Below, piece after piece: positions 42,626-55,670 of a DNA stretch of 64,000 bases. The first letter of the stretch is position 1; each line of letters opens with the position of its first letter. The translations under genes were made by a program, and so were the position numbers. This DNA is from Diphasiastrum complanatum (taxonomy: Eukaryota > Streptophyta > Lycopodiopsida > Lycopodiales > Lycopodiaceae). Where the stretch lies: assembly GCA_029204225.1 (NCBI GenBank), contig CM055100.1, forward strand, positions 54,061,539 through 54,125,538, written 5' to 3'. The notes below the pieces were generated by a model. That model was not told where the DNA came from, did no database searches, and was given only the letters and a program-made list of their open reading frames with translations.

Positions 42626-44220
42626 TATCTCTAGACAACCATATCGATTTTCTCAAAAAGAAGAGATAGAGATTACTAATCAAATTGAAAATTATCTTAA
42701 GATGGGTCACATTCAACCTAGTAAGTCACCATGGGATGCTCAGGTTCTTTTGAAAGCGAAAAAGATGGAGGCTTCCGGATGTGTGTGGATTCCAAGGGGT
42801 TAGATAAAGTTTCTTTTAAAAATAAATATCCAGTGCCCCGAATGAATGATCTGGTAGATCGATTCGGTGGAGCTAAATACTTTACAAAAATAGATCTTAG
42901 AATTGGGTATCATAAAATTAGAATTAATCTAAATGATGTGCAAAACATTGGTTTTTGGACGTATTTGGTCATTATGAATTTCTTGTGCTTCCTTTTGGGT
43001 TGACGAATGCACCTACGATATTTCAACAAGGGATGAACGATATTTCTCGTCCATATCTGGGTCAATTCATAGTTGTATTTTTAGATCATTTGCAGTAGAA
43101 CTCTTAAGGAGCATTTGAATCATCTTAAGACTATCTTGAGGATTCTCAGAAGAGAAAATTTGTTTGCTAAAGAATATAAATGCGAGTGCTTCAAGCATGA
43201 GTTAGTGTACTTCACTCATATTGCAATCAGCATGATCTGAGAGGTCGTAAAGCTCGCTACGCAGAGCTTATGTAGGAATTTGATCATGACATCCGATATG
43301 TCAAAGGCATCTCTAACCAGGTTGCAGATGCTCTTAGTCGGATTGGTGAATTAAATGAACTTTAATTCACCCAAATTTTCACTAATCTATATCTTTCATT
43401 GAGAGGAAAATGTGAAACAGATTCTCATTTTGGTTGCATTTGAAAAATGGTTGAGATTGGAAAAATGAGAGTGGAATAGAGATTAACTCACATGGATCTC
43501 AAGTTCCTAAGAAAGATAAGAAGATAATGGAACAACTTTCCATTCGAAGTGGTTTGCTATTTTGGAATGGGAAAGTTTGTGTACCAACAAATGATGAAAT
43601 AAAGAAAAGAATTCTTTATGAATGTCATGAAGTACCATGTGCAGGTCATACATGTATACATAGAACTTTGAATTTGGTCAAAAGAGAGTTTTATTCACCA
43701 GAAATCAAGCCATTTGTCACGTCTTATGTGGTTAAATGTAAACCTTGTCAGCTAGCCAAACGAGAATGCATAAAGGCTGGAGAGTTGTTACACCCCTTTA
43801 GATATCCCTCAGAAGCGCTGAAAAAACATATCTATGGATTTTGCAGTTGGACTTCCCGAGACTCAACGTCAAAATGAATTTAACTAAGTTAGCTACGTTC
43901 ATACCAGTTAAGTCAACCACAAAGGCTTCTGATTTAGCCCACATCTTTGTGAAAAGATTATTCAGGCTTTATGGATTGCCAAGTGATATTGTTAGTGATA
44001 GAGATCCTAAATTTACAGGTCACTTTTGGTCCGTTGTATTCCATAAGCTAGAAACTTTGCTTAGTTTTAGTTCTACTAATCATCCTGAATCAGATGGTCA
44101 GACGGAAAGAACTAATCAGACTATGGAGGATATGATGAGGATATTACCCACTTGGAGGATTTATCGCTTAGTGTACCTTTGGAACTTGAAAGGGTGCTCA
44201 AAACCAAAGATAAACAATTG
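42626..44220 (+). pseudogene. gypsy-A copy with internal deletions (pol only)
   Basis: Starts at [16 protein letters not shown], equal to 13345 of gypsy-A. RT motifs [15 protein letters not shown] are present. The catalytic LDD region near 43080 is broken (VVFLDH). A deletion of about 500 bases joins YLGH-like sequence at about 43225 to the QHDLRGRKARYAELM segment. Integrase zinc domain and core follow (CHEVPCAGHTCIHRT, IVSDRDPKFTGHFW, NHPESDGQTERTN). A second deletion near 44140 joins the core to the THLEDLSLSVPLE tail. Confidence 0.75.
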
Positions 44221-44559
44221 ACTTTCGCTACTTTTGTCTTGTTCTACTGATTCTGTTATTCCCGCTTGTTATGATATATATTTCTGATTTTAAATACTGG
44301 CATAATAATCCAATCTTCATTCATTTTTCGCACTAATTATGGTAAAGCTGTACCTGTTATAGTAGTGAATTAGTTTTGTTATTACATTAACTATCACTAC
44401 TATTATCAATTATCCTAGTCAATAATCACTGTAGTTATTCGACTACTGCATAGGCTATTTTCCAACAGTCATGGATACCTGAAGTAAAGTAGTTTGCAGA
44501 TAGAGGCAGCCAAATCAAACGTGATTTGAAGTGGAAATAAAATTTCAGCACTCCCTCTT
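44221..44559. other. Unassigned AT-rich interval
   Basis: 340 bases between the gypsy-A copy and reversed copia-D. Nothing recognisable. Confidence 0.4.
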
Positions 44560-47500
44560 AGTTCAATCTCAAACACTTTAAATAATCTTCGAATTCATCA
44601 TCTTCTTTAAGCTTCTGCTTTTTTATGTTCCAAGAAATTGGCACAAAAGATAGATAGAAGACTTTTTGGTATCTAAGTCTCCTCTCCAATCTAAATCAGC
44701 GTAGCTGAATAAGGACAATGAAGTAGCAGCAGTACACCAAAACAGCAAAGAACTTGGTTCTTTGTTGATTGAATGTATTTCATCACTTATTTGAGTGCTT
44801 TCCAATGTTGAAGTACATGATTTGACATGAATTGTTAGAGTGTGCTTATTTTATATGTTGGATCAGGTTTGTGCACATCATTGCATAGATCAATTAGCCA
44901 ATAAGTGAGTGGTATGGATAGTTTTTTATATCCAAAACTTCAATAGGTGTTGAAGGACACAAATATTTGCTAAGTCTATGTCTTGAATCCATTGGTGAAT
45001 AAATCAGCTTTTATAATGTATTGTAGATACCTTTGTTGTCTTAAAAGAATTGTTTTCTTGGCTCTATTTCAAAGGATTTGAATGTCAATAAATTAATGAA
45101 ATGGTGCTAAATTCGTTGAGCTCTATAGAAATATTTGATTTGGTACTTTTGAGTAGTGAAGTACTATTGCTTAAAAAAAGACATTCACCAATGTGAGGTA
45201 CAATGATTATGTAATTTAGACCATCATATTTAATGTAAACATTCATGTCAACAACTTCCTTTTGAAAATCCACTTGCATTCAATGATCCACTTTTTGGCA
45301 AGGCGTTTCACAAGAGTCCATGTCTAGTTTGTTGGATTATTCCCCTTCCTACTAATCGACTGATGAGTTTTTAATCTTCATCCTACTGTTTATCCAGTTC
45401 TACGGATTCTCTCGTGTTTTACATAGTTTGCATAATTACAAATGTTTTTACACAGTCTACAGGAGTACACGGAGTTTGACAATAGTGTCGGGAATTTTCT
45501 CTCACTACAAAACCCGACACTATCATCTTTTTGCTACAGTCAATTTTCTCTTAAAGCGACACAGTCAAAAATTTCAAAAAAAAATGTAGTGTTGCGTTTT
45601 TCGCATTTTTCGCCTGTCAGGAATTGTGAGTAAAAATGCAGTGTCGCATTTTTCACATATTCCAAAGTGCCTCAAATGTTAAGAAAATGACTTTGGCAAA
45701 GTGTAAGGCTACCCCAATATTCAAGAAATGAGATTTTGCGACATTGTCGCATTTCTCACAAAAATCGCATTTTCGCTTTCTCCCTGATGACAGTTAAGTT
45801 CATTTCTGCAGAGTGACAGTCACGTTCATTCATGCAGACAAACTGTTTACGGCCAAATGTCACTGCTTATCAACAAGCAACTTTTGAGAAGAACGGGATG
45901 AATGCCAACAAACTCCAGCCAACTGGTAGCCACATTTGACGACCTAATTGCTTAGTATAAATAGTTGTTCATATTTCAACATCTTAATTTAGAGACCAAT
46001 TATTGAATACTTAGCTGTCTCTCAAGCCTATGAGCTTGAATACTCTTGAGCATTCTAGCTCAGTTCTTTAGAGTTGATTAGAGATTGCTATTGCGCTTAC
46101 TGCTTATCAGTAGTTGCGCTTAATTCAGACTTATATTCTAGCTGCTCAGAGATAGCTGAGAGTACGTAGCTTCAATCCGCAACTTGTTGTACTCATTTAC
46201 ATCTGTTTCATTTTCATACTGAATCAATACTATCTTTTATTGCATTCAGGTTTGTCTCAAAATGTATGTGTTTCTATAAATCTTCACGATAGATTATTTG
46301 TCTGATAATTCAATGCTTAAATGTTTGGCTACGTAATCTACTAATGATTTCAAAGTTAGTTCCTATAAGATCAACGTGATTTTTATCACTATTGTTTTGT
46401 TCGAAATTGATAGGCGTAGTCATGCATGAAGAAAGAGAAAGATAGTTTATTCCGCTGCGCACGATAAGTTTTCTTTCTTGTCGTTTGAATTATTTTTATT
46501 CGATTCTTTTAGACCTATCTTTTTATACACCTCTTTCCAACATAGTTTTTTGTTAGTGAAGTGTACTCACTATCCATTGCTAGTTTTCACTTTTCAGAAT
46601 CCACATCAGACAATACACCTTGAATAGTAAGAGGTTCTTTGACTGCTGTCTAGAGGGCTTGGGGAGTAAATCTTTCTGGTGGATGCATCATCCGACTAGG
46701 TCTTCAAATTAAGATCTGAGATAGAAGGTGAATGAAAAGGTATAGAATGTGGAGATATTTGCAAACAATGGTTCAATGTTCGAACCAGAAACTATTCATG
46801 TTTCTTCGTTTTGATTTCATGAAATTTGTCTTCTATGAAGATTACATGTCTCCTATTAAATGTCTTACCATCTTGTACATCATAGACTTTGTAAGCCTTA
46901 TAATTTAATGGATATCCAATAAATATACACTTGGTGTTAGTATAGTCAAAAATTTTATTTTGTTCTAATGGGATTTGTGCAAAACAAACACATTCGTAAT
47001 TTTTTAGATGATTTATAGATGGCTTTGTATCTGACCAGACCTCCTTCGGAGTATTGTTGTTATTATTCTTAGTATTGCACTAATTCTAAAGATACCAGGC
47101 TATTGCAATAGCCTATGCCCAAAACTTGTTCAAAAGGTAGCAACAATTAGCATGAATTTTGCAGACTCAAGAAGAGCTCAATTCTTTAGGATTTGCATTG
47201 AGTCATAAAGATCACAATGAATTTCAATAGCTTTGTGAGCTTGGCCTTAAGAAAATCTTGACCTAGCATGCTTACCAAGAAGACAAGTCTCACAAGTTTG
47301 TTTTGGTGAAGACCTATTAATGTCTAAGCCAGTGACAAGGTTGTTGAAGAACATATAGTAAGTAGATCTCATATAGAGATGTCCTAGGTGTCAAAAGTAG
47401 GTGTAGACAAATATATTCCTTATGATGAGAGGTCACACTCATGGCTTAATGTACAGAGATTACTATTCTTATAACCTTTGACCAGAACATTCAAATCAAT

Positions 47501-47990
47501 TTTTTGAATAAAACATTATTTTACATCGAAAATTATACTATGGCCTTGATGAGTAAGTTTACGTATGGTAATAGGTTTTTATTAGAGTTAGACATATAAA
47601 ACATCATCAATATGTCGAGATGAATCATCATTCAACATGATAATAATTGTTTCTTTGTCTTCGATTTTGTGAGAGTTTGAGTCTCCAAGATGAATTGAAT
47701 CGTCATGATGTGAAGAAGAAAAATGTTTGAACTAGTCTTGTTGAAATGTCATATTTTGAGTTGCACCATAATTGAGATACGAGTGATTAGAGTCTAAGAC
47801 ATTGTCTGACTCTGTCATAAACAATCTTCAATTGGATTGGTCTTCTAAAATATCAGTAATTGTAACGTGAACCTGTTGGTTTTTTCTTGCAAGAATTTTG
47901 TAGTCCTTAATATCATGACATTTCTTTTTGCCATACTTGCAAAAGAGTTTGGCATGTTGATGTTTTGACTTATCCTACTATGATGGATGT
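44560..47990 (-). mobile_element. Reversed Ty1/copia element copia-D, heavily decayed, split by a solo LTR
   Basis: Minus-strand pieces in copia order from right to left: knuckle remnant CKYGKKKCHDIKD (about 47950), protease-site remnant YGATQNMTF (about 47770), zinc-domain remnant TCETCLLGKHARS (about 47290), integrase end CIFIGYPLNYKAYKVYD with HVIFIED (about 46930-46840), a linker, and RNase H SYADLDWRGDLDTKKSS (about 44720). Most RT is missing. Stops and indels are frequent, so it is an old relic. The solo LTR at 45330-46542 interrupts it. Confidence 0.6.
45330..46542 (+). repeat. Solo LTR (1,213 bp) with perfect TSD
   Basis: Starts TGTTGGATTATTCCCC and ends CTTTCCAACA, with inverted ends TGTTGG/CCAACA. 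It is flanked by TAGTT at 45325-45329 and 46543-46547. A TATA box TATAAATA at 45955-45962 gives plus orientation. No internal coding and no second LTR are present, so it is best explained by recombination between two LTRs of a full element inserted in copia-D. TGTCGCATTTTTC-like motifs recur at 45620-45780. Confidence 0.8.
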
Positions 47991-50900
47991 TGTGTAAATT
48001 GTTATTAAAAAGTACTCAAAAGGATGCCATGAATTGGATTATAGATCTTTGAAAGTTGGAACCCTGATTCTTGAATTTTGGGAGCAAAGTGTGGAGCAAA
48101 ACGCGAAATTTCTATTTATTTATTAAGAGCACTTCAAATATTTACAATATTGACAGTTCTTAATTATTGATATTTTTGTTAAGTGATTAAATTTGCTTAC
48201 CATTTAAAATCCTTCGACTACTAAGGTATTCAATGAAATCTTGATTTAATAATCTTTTTGGTTATTTTAGAAAAAAATGAGAAATTTTTTAATGCAATGT
48301 TAATCAAACTAGTTAATAACTTAAATTATGTATAGAAAATTGTAGTTCAATTTTTATTGCATGCTCATTTTTTTCTAATAATGTGATGATATAAAATTTG
48401 AAAAAAAAAATATTGCATTATTTTCAATGGGTTTACGGAAAATTATAAATTAATTATTATATATCTATCAAATTTAAAGACATTTTTTAACAAGTTTAAA
48501 TATTTAATTTACCTATTTTAATATAACATAAGTTCAAATTCACGTTACAGTTTTTTTTAGTGTTAATATTACCTTGATTTTTGATTTTTTTTTTAAATTG
48601 ATTGTAGAAGTATTGTAAATTAAGAATATGATTAGTTTATGCTTATAGATTATTGTCAATTTTTTTAAAAAATTGAGTGACATTTTAGTTTTCTGATAGA
48701 CTATTGGTATTATTTAAAATAAACAAAATTTAATTAAATTTTTGTAATTTATTTTTACTCAATTATTTGACAAAATCTAAAATCATTTTATATATAATGT
48801 TTAAAATTTTACGGTTTTAAAAAACTATTACTTTCTACAATTTAAGTCTTTGATTTTTCATATTAAAATGACATTTGATGCTGAAATTTGTTATAAACAA
48901 TTTCTGTGAGAATTCTATTTTAAAGCACTATTTAGTTTTTGATTAATTGATATATAATACAAATGTTGAAACGATTTGTCATGATATAATTAATGTTATG
49001 ACAATCAATCAATTAATTACATTTATAATATAATATTAAAAAGCACGATGCTATTATATGACAATTATTTATTTAAAAAAATGTTAGGCCAAGCTTGTTT
49101 GCATAGATTATAAACTAAAAGATGATTAAAGAATATATATTTATTAATAAAACTATTAAATTCCACTTGTTAGAATTATTTTTAATCCCTCTCTCATATA
49201 TGTTTTATTAATTTGCATTATTTATTTGACTATAGCTAGATTGTGATGGATTATACAACATATTATATTGTCATTTCAATTGCATTTGAAAAGCCTTTGT
49301 CATGCACAGATGTATGCTACATGATATGATATCATGAAAAATGTGCAAATTCATGTAATATTGATTTTATCTAACAACCAATTATCTTGTGTATTGTAAG
49401 GAATATGGGTGCAATTTTGCTACTTTTAGTATTACAACATCAGTCAAATTCTACTTCTGTATTATAACATGTGTATTATCATAAAAAATGAGCTTTTAGT
49501 AAGCCATGTGGGACCCACAATCTGAAATTGACTTAAAATTATTTCTATATATGAGAATTACATGTACTAACCATTATAACTGAAATGGTTTATCTATACA
49601 ATTGATACACTTGACTAATCCATAATTTAAAACCTAGATTGACTTGCAAATATTATATTGTATATTAAACTATCGAGTACTTGGGTCGAGAGTCAAAAAT
49701 AAGGTTGAACGAGTAGAATTGCAAGCGAGATACAAACATAGGCTATACAAAATTTATGAAACTTAAAACTGGTAATTGCCAAATAACAAATATTAAAAAA
49801 AATGGTATGTTTACAAAAACGAATGATTACTGAATGTTAGTTAGATTGTTGAGAGTGATTGAAGAGGGTGCCCTTAGATTGAGAGAAAACATATTAATTG
49901 TTTGATGAACATAATAAATGTTTTGATTGAAAATAAATCATTATTTATTGACATCAGAACTTATTGTGATAGTAAAATCATGTATAATATTTTATTAGTT
50001 TGTCCATATTTAAAAGGTTGAATACAAAGACGTATTTAGATTTATTGTTACTTTTACTATTTTTAATGCGTATTTTTGTGACATGCGCAAATGTTATCAT
50101 TAAAATCCGAGTCAAGTTATCATAGTGGTAAATAATACTTGAACTACAAATGTAATATACTATATTATACTAACTTTATTGAAAAATAGTATAATATTAC
50201 ACTAAATGTCTGAAGCCAGTCCATAATATATTATAATCTGAAATGCACGATAAAGATAGAAGATGTTAGAGTAGCTTGATACTAAATCTTGTAGACATGT
50301 AACTATTCCATTAGTGCTAATCAAAATTGTTGAATGAGATCAAACTAGTAATTTTTAAAAGCTATATAGATAATGAATGAACTATGCATGGTTTTTTAAC
50401 ACTTTTACCCACCACTTGATTGATTTTGTCATTGTTATTTTGGAAGTGGACATTGAAATGCATGGCAGTTTTTTTTTAGTTCTTATTAGATGTACTAATT
50501 AAGACTTAATAAATGTTGAGTAGCATGTTCTCCTACAACTATGTACCATGGTAACATACATTTGTTGAAGTGACATGTCAGATCAATCTACAACTCACAA
50601 GGTGTACACAAGTGGATTTCAAAAGTATCTCATTACCACAAGCAAATTGGCAGTCTATCTTGGTGATAATCCGTCTAAGTTTGTGATTTTGAACCTCCAC
50701 AATTATACATGAGAATCTATAACTCTCGTAGAATTTGATTTGTGGATCTATCGATGAAGAAGAGATTCTCTTTCTTAGAATACGTTTTGATGCATAGTGT
50801 GGGAGTCACATGTAGGTGTGTCCAATCCTTCAATTGACATGATTGACATGGTCTATTTGGGTTCGAGACAGGCTATTTAGAGTTGGTTAAAGATGTCTAA

Positions 50901-51101
50901 TTTCTCGATGCTCGTAAATTGGAGGTCTATAGATTGGTCTTGGTTAATGTATGACACTAGAAACTGCTCCTTGCCAAAAATTTATGCAAAAAAAAAAAAG
51001 AATTCTTATAGAGTGGCAAGGTCAATCTATTGGAATATATTAAGTGTAAAATTCTCTACCATGAACAAATATTGGAGTGCAGAGTTTTCCAAAACCATAT
51101 A
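47990..51101. other. AT-rich gene-free stretch
   Basis: About 3.1 kb with very high A+T, especially 48100-50300. No frame above background, no repeat boundary and no RNA gene seen. The last 200 bases are the flank into which gypsy-E inserted. Confidence 0.6.
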
Positions 51102-51459
51102 TGTTACGAGCTCGTAACCAGTGCAGAACCCTAGAGAACACAGATAGGTCAGGTACCATAGTCAGAGTCGTGTCCAGCGTACATGACCAATAGGGCAAGA
51201 CAATGTGAGTAGTGTGCCCCAGCACGGTCCATAGCCATGGCGGGCCTAACACAGCCGAGGGACCCTGTCAGCAGGATAGGGCCCCTAGTTGGGTCCCGAC
51301 GTGCAGTCGGTCACGTCAGTGCCACGTGGCCGACACTTGGCAGTAGCATGCTACCAGTACTCACACTGGGCTAGGAGGGGCTTACTCTATATCAGGGAGT
51401 AAGCAAGGTTGGGTGGATCAGTTAGTGTTTGCCCTACTGTGGTGTTAAAAACTATTATA
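51102..51459 (+). repeat. gypsy-E 5' LTR
   Basis: TGTTACGAGCTCGTAACC to GTTAAAAACTATTATA. It aligns fully with 57017-57375. The 14-base palindrome TTACGAGCTCGTAA lies at its start (51104-51117). Confidence 0.9.
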
Positions 51460-51460
51460 C

Positions 51461-51473
51461 TGGTATCAGAGCC
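51461..51473 (+). promoter_or_regulatory. gypsy-E primer-binding site (tRNA-iMet)
   Basis: TGGTATCAGAGCC, one base after the LTR. It is complementary to plant initiator Met tRNA, as usual for chromoviruses. Confidence 0.9.
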
Positions 51474-52251
51474 ATCTCCATCTTTGGGAGCTTAGTAGCA
51501 GCAGTAGAGAAAGTTAGAAAGGTGTACATATACTTGGAGATTTTCAGAAACTAGAAGAGCAGGGCCAGCGCTGTAGGAACAGCTTCCTACTGACCAAAAG
51601 TTTGTAGAAAAGTTTGCTTTTTAGATAGAAATTAGTCCAAATTTCTAGAGCAGGTCCAACACTGCAAATTCAGTCTTCATCTCTGATTTTTGCCATCAGA
51701 TTCAGGGAGTCAGAACGGATTTTTGAGAAGAAAAGGTGGTGCTGATCCATCGCTGATAGTACCCTCATATATCCTGATTTTCAGAATCACCTTTGGTCTC
51801 AAATCAGAAGAATTTGGAGCAATCAGGTCGCTATCCAGTCAGCAAGGGCAGAGAGCCACCAAAATCAGAAAGTATTTGTATTTTTTGGACCAACTGAGAC
51901 GCTGATCAGAAAGCGAGAGGGGGAAGCAAGAAATTCCAGATTTTCTTTGCATCTTTTTCAGCTTTCTACTCAATTTTTCAGAGCCACAGGTCTGCTAGTA
52001 GGTCAGCGAGCAACTTCCTCCAAGATTCTGAAAATTTGAAACACTATTTGGGCTTCAAACTTGGATTTTTCCGGGACAGCAGATCTGAGATTCGTTGTGG
52101 AAGAGCTGAGAGGGTTCCTCTTTGTATTTTCTTTGGAAGTACAGTCCTCAGAAATAGCTAAGTCATCTTTCCTTTCCCTTGTACAGTTGTAAATTAGTCT
52201 TTTAGACTTTTTTCCTTCAAAGGTTAAGGTAGCTCTCTTTCAGTTCCGAAG
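51474..52251 (+). other. gypsy-E leader
   Basis: About 780 bases, Ser/Gln-type short frames only, ending at the Gag start. No further element recognised. Confidence 0.6.
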
Positions 52252-53480
52252 ATGACCACTCCTCAGGGACTCGATCAACCCCAGGAGAGAGGCTTCGATG
52301 AACTTGAAACAGAAGCCTTGGCTTACAAAAAAGGAAAGGAACCCATGGAAGTGGAAGAACAGGAACAGTTCGCTGAAGAACTCGACGAACTGGTTACCAA
52401 GGAGCAGTTTCTCCAATTGGTAACAGAAGTGGATGAACTGAAGTTGGCATTAGCCAATTTCAAGTCCAGTGTGGACGACTCGTTCGCTGAACTCAAAAGC
52501 TTGATTTTGAGTTCCGCGAAAGGAAGCCTTCCCTCCACTTCTCAGTTATCCCCTTCTCCACTTCCATGAGTTTCGGGTGAGACTTTACGATCTCACCCAG
52601 TGTTTTTAAAGATTTAAAGCCTCCTACTTTTAATGGGAAATAGAAGGATAGAAATGCAGATATTCTACAAACATTCCTCAGCAAATGGAAGAACATTCAT
52701 GCTCTTAAACAGACCCCTGACCATTTGCAATCTATTGAGGCCAGTCTTTCCTTAGGGCCTATGGCCTATAAGTGGTGGTTAAATTTTCAGGAGACTGGGC
52801 AGACTCCCCGGTCATGGAAAGCTTTTGAAGAAGATTTCCTAAGAGAATTTCTACCAGAAAATGAACTTGATAGAGCCTGGGAAGCCTGGGAAAGAACAAT
52901 AATGGACAAGTCCCTCATCCAATATTTCTCGCAGTATCGAGAAGCAATTTTAAAGATTAAAAATATGGATGACTATCAAAAAATTAGGGGATTTGTCTGT
53001 GGCCTCAAAGATGAATATAAAGTAGAGGTCTAGAGAAACTCGCCTACTACCCTTGAGCAAGCTCTCAGATATGCTCAAATCTATGATGATTCAGTGGGTA
53101 GGAAGAGGGCGAGATAACAACCACTTTTTGAGCAGCCTCCTCAGAAAGACTTTCAATTTAAAAAGAAATTTTCAAAAAGAAAGAAAGAAGATAAATTTAA
53201 AGTGAAGCTCCTCAGAAACACCCTTCACTCATACAGTCCTTAAAAACAGATGCTTTTGAGAAAGCCAAACAAGAACGTTTGTGCTTTGTGTGTATGGGCA
53301 AGGGACACACAGTCAGACAGTGTCCCAAGGGGCCTTTCACGAATAAAGATAAGAAAGATAAAAAAACAAGTTCATTCGTTCAGACTGTATGTTTCCCTAG
53401 TGACTCGGCAGCTTCCGAGATCAAAGTGTATCATGAAGATTATGAACATTGTTGCTAGCTGACCTCTGCAATGCTAGCGA
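52252..53480 (+). pseudogene. gag: gypsy-E gag
   Basis: ATG 52252 starts an acidic N-terminus with a coiled-coil-like stretch (LVTEVDELKLALANFKSSV), stopped by TGA at 52567. Another frame continues PPTFNGK, a TAG, then ADILQTFLSKWK and YKWWLNFQETGQ, AFEEDFLREFLPEN, the Gag capsid pattern (52725-53033), ending at TAG 53031. The zinc knuckle CFVCMGKGHTVRQC is at about 53283-53324 in yet another frame. At least three breaks make it a pseudogene. Confidence 0.75.
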
Positions 53481-53952
53481 GACCCTTCAGCTTTGGGCTG
53501 CATGACCTAGTACGTATGCATGGAAAAATTTGGTAACCAGCCAGTAAGAGTTATGGTTGATGATGGGGCAACCCATAATTTCATCAACTACACCCTTGGG
53601 TAAAAAGCTTAAACTACCAGAAGTACCTAGTCAGCATAGGTACATATTTTCATTAGCTAAGGGTGAAGATAAAAAAATATGGGAAACTATGGTAAGTAAG
53701 TTAAATCTTGGTATGCAGGGGTACCAAGATGAAATAAACTTTCAGACAATGCACCTAGATCGAACAGACATTGTTCTCGGGAGAGATTGGCTCTACAGTT
53801 TAGGACCTTCCCCCCACAGAAACTATCAGGAGAACACCCTCAGCTTTCAGCATAAAGCCCAAGAGATCCAGTTGCATGGGGAGCATGATGTTCCCAACAG
53901 CCCTATGGTCTGCAGTTCAGAGCTCTCTCAGCTAATCGGAGATGAAGACTGA
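53481..53952 (+). pseudogene. gypsy-E protease
   Basis: VMVDDGATHNFI at about 53550-53586 is the active-site region (D-D-G-A where D[ST]G is usual). After a frame change the end motif DIVLGRDWLYSLGP is at about 53768-53810. The frame stops at TGA 53950, inside the tandem duplication described separately. Confidence 0.65.
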
Positions 53953-54031
53953 ATTTGCAGCGGAGCATGATATTCCCAACAGCCCTATGGTCTGCAGTTC
54001 AGAGCTCTATCAGCTAATCGGAGACGAAGAC
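53881..54031 (+). repeat. Tandem duplication, offset 82 bp
   Basis: 53881-53949 and 53963-54031 are 69-base copies with three mismatches, both beginning GAGCATGAT and containing TCCCAACAGCCCTATGG. The 82-base offset is not a multiple of three, so the duplication shifts frame and brings the TGA at 53950 into the protease/RT joint. Confidence 0.85.
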
Positions 54032-55470
54032 CATCAGATTTGCCACATGGTTTACCACCTAGAAGAGAGGTAGATCATGTAATAAACCTAGTACCAGGTA
54101 CAGCACCTGTTTCTAAACCTCCGTATCGGGTCAGCCGAACAGAGGATGAAGAAATAACTAGGCAGTTAACAGATTATCTTGGGAAAGGCCAAATTCAGAC
54201 CAGTAGTTCACCATGGGCCTCACCAGTCCTATTGGTGAGAAAGAAAGAGAGGTCTATGCGTCTTTGCGTAGATTATAGAGCCCTCAATAAAGTCACAATT
54301 AAGAATAAATACCCTATGCCTCGGGCAGACGAGTTGTTTGACCAACTCGACGGGACTAAATTTTTCAGCAAAATAGACCTCAGATCGGGATATCATCAAG
54401 TCCGTATAAAATCAGAAGATGTCTCGAAAACAGCTTTTAGGACTCGTCACGGTCATTATGAGTTTAAGGTGATGCCATTTGGACTCACAAATGCTCCAGC
54501 TACCTTTATGACCTTGATGAACAGTGTCCTCAGACCATACTTGGGTAAGTTTGTAGTCGTATTTTTAGATGACATCCTCATCTACAGCAAAACAAGGAAG
54601 GAGCATCTAAAACACCTCAGAAAGGTGTTTCGACTGTTCAGAAAGCATAAGCTTTATGCTAAACAATCCAAGTGTGAATTCTTTGTTGAAGAAGTAGCAT
54701 ATTTGGGTCACATTATCTCTTCAGATGGGATTAAGATGGACCCAAATAAGGTTAAAGCCCACCTCAGTTGGCTGAGACCTCAAAATATTTTGGAACTTCA
54801 GATCTTTCTTGGTCTGGCAGGATATTACAGACGATTTGTCAAGGAATATGCTCAGATAGCAGTTCCCATGACCAATCTCCTTAAGGGGAAGGGAAAGGAG
54901 TTCATTTGGGAGTCCGCACAGCAGGAGAGCTTTGATGCTCTCAAAACAGCCTTAGCTACAGCACCAGTTTTAAAAGTCGTCGACCCCAATCAGCCATTTG
55001 TGGTCAAAACAGATGCTAGCGACTTTGCAGTAGGTGTTGTGCTAACTCAAGGTGGACGACCAGTTGCGTTCGAGAGTAAAAAACACGAGCCAGTTCATAC
55101 TAGGTACAGTGCCTATGAAAAGGAACTCTTTTCTATAGTCCATGCCCTTAAGACTTGGAGGCATTATTTGTATGTTGCTAACTTTGAGGTCCTGACAGAC
55201 CATGAGAGTCTCAGATACCTTTGCAATCAACCTGAGCTTAGAGGTCGGAAAGCTCGTTGGGCAGAGTTGATGCAAGAGTTTGACATGTCTATCAGATATA
55301 GACGTGGAAAATTCAATACAGTAGCAGATGCCCTTAGCAGAATGCCTATGATAAACGAGCCGAGTTTTACTCAGATTCATAATGAGTTACTCGAGTTCTT
55401 GAGAGGGAAATGTCAGCATGATGCATTCTTCTCTACTATCTGGAACTCAGTCCAGAACAGACAGTTATAG
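54032..55470 (+). CDS. gypsy-E reverse transcriptase and RNase H (open)
   Basis: Open from before ATG 54040 to TAG 55468. [81 protein letters not shown] (catalytic pair intact) and [15 protein letters not shown]. RNase [37 protein letters not shown] (the catalytic E region), [10 protein letters not shown] and [11 protein letters not shown]. All expected catalytic residues are seen. Normally translated as part of Gag-Pol; upstream breaks would now prevent that. The first ATG in this stretch is incidental. Confidence 0.85.
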
Positions 55471-55670
55471 GCTCCAGAACCGATTCCCGGGGCTGGTGCC
55501 AGTTCATCCAAGAATACGGCAGCTTCGTTGAGGATGATGATGAGTCCGAGTATACGTCGTCAGATGATGTTGAGGATTCTGAGCCTGTATTACCCAAGCA
55601 AATCCTAGTGGTTGAGGGTCAGTTGACTCAAGGATTCAAATGGAAATAGTATTCCATTCAGGATGAGTAC
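55471..55670 (+). other. gypsy-E RNase H-integrase linker (broken)
   Basis: The TAG at 55468 is followed by about 200 bases with an acidic coding pattern in another frame (SSEDDDESEYTSSDDVEDSE-like) and a second stop at 55648. Homologues read straight through here. Confidence 0.55.

Noticed and set aside
45503-45522. CACTACAAAACCCGACACT as a CACTA transposon terminus
   Set aside because: No inverted partner terminus was found in the window, and the sequence lies inside a solo LTR with its own TSD.
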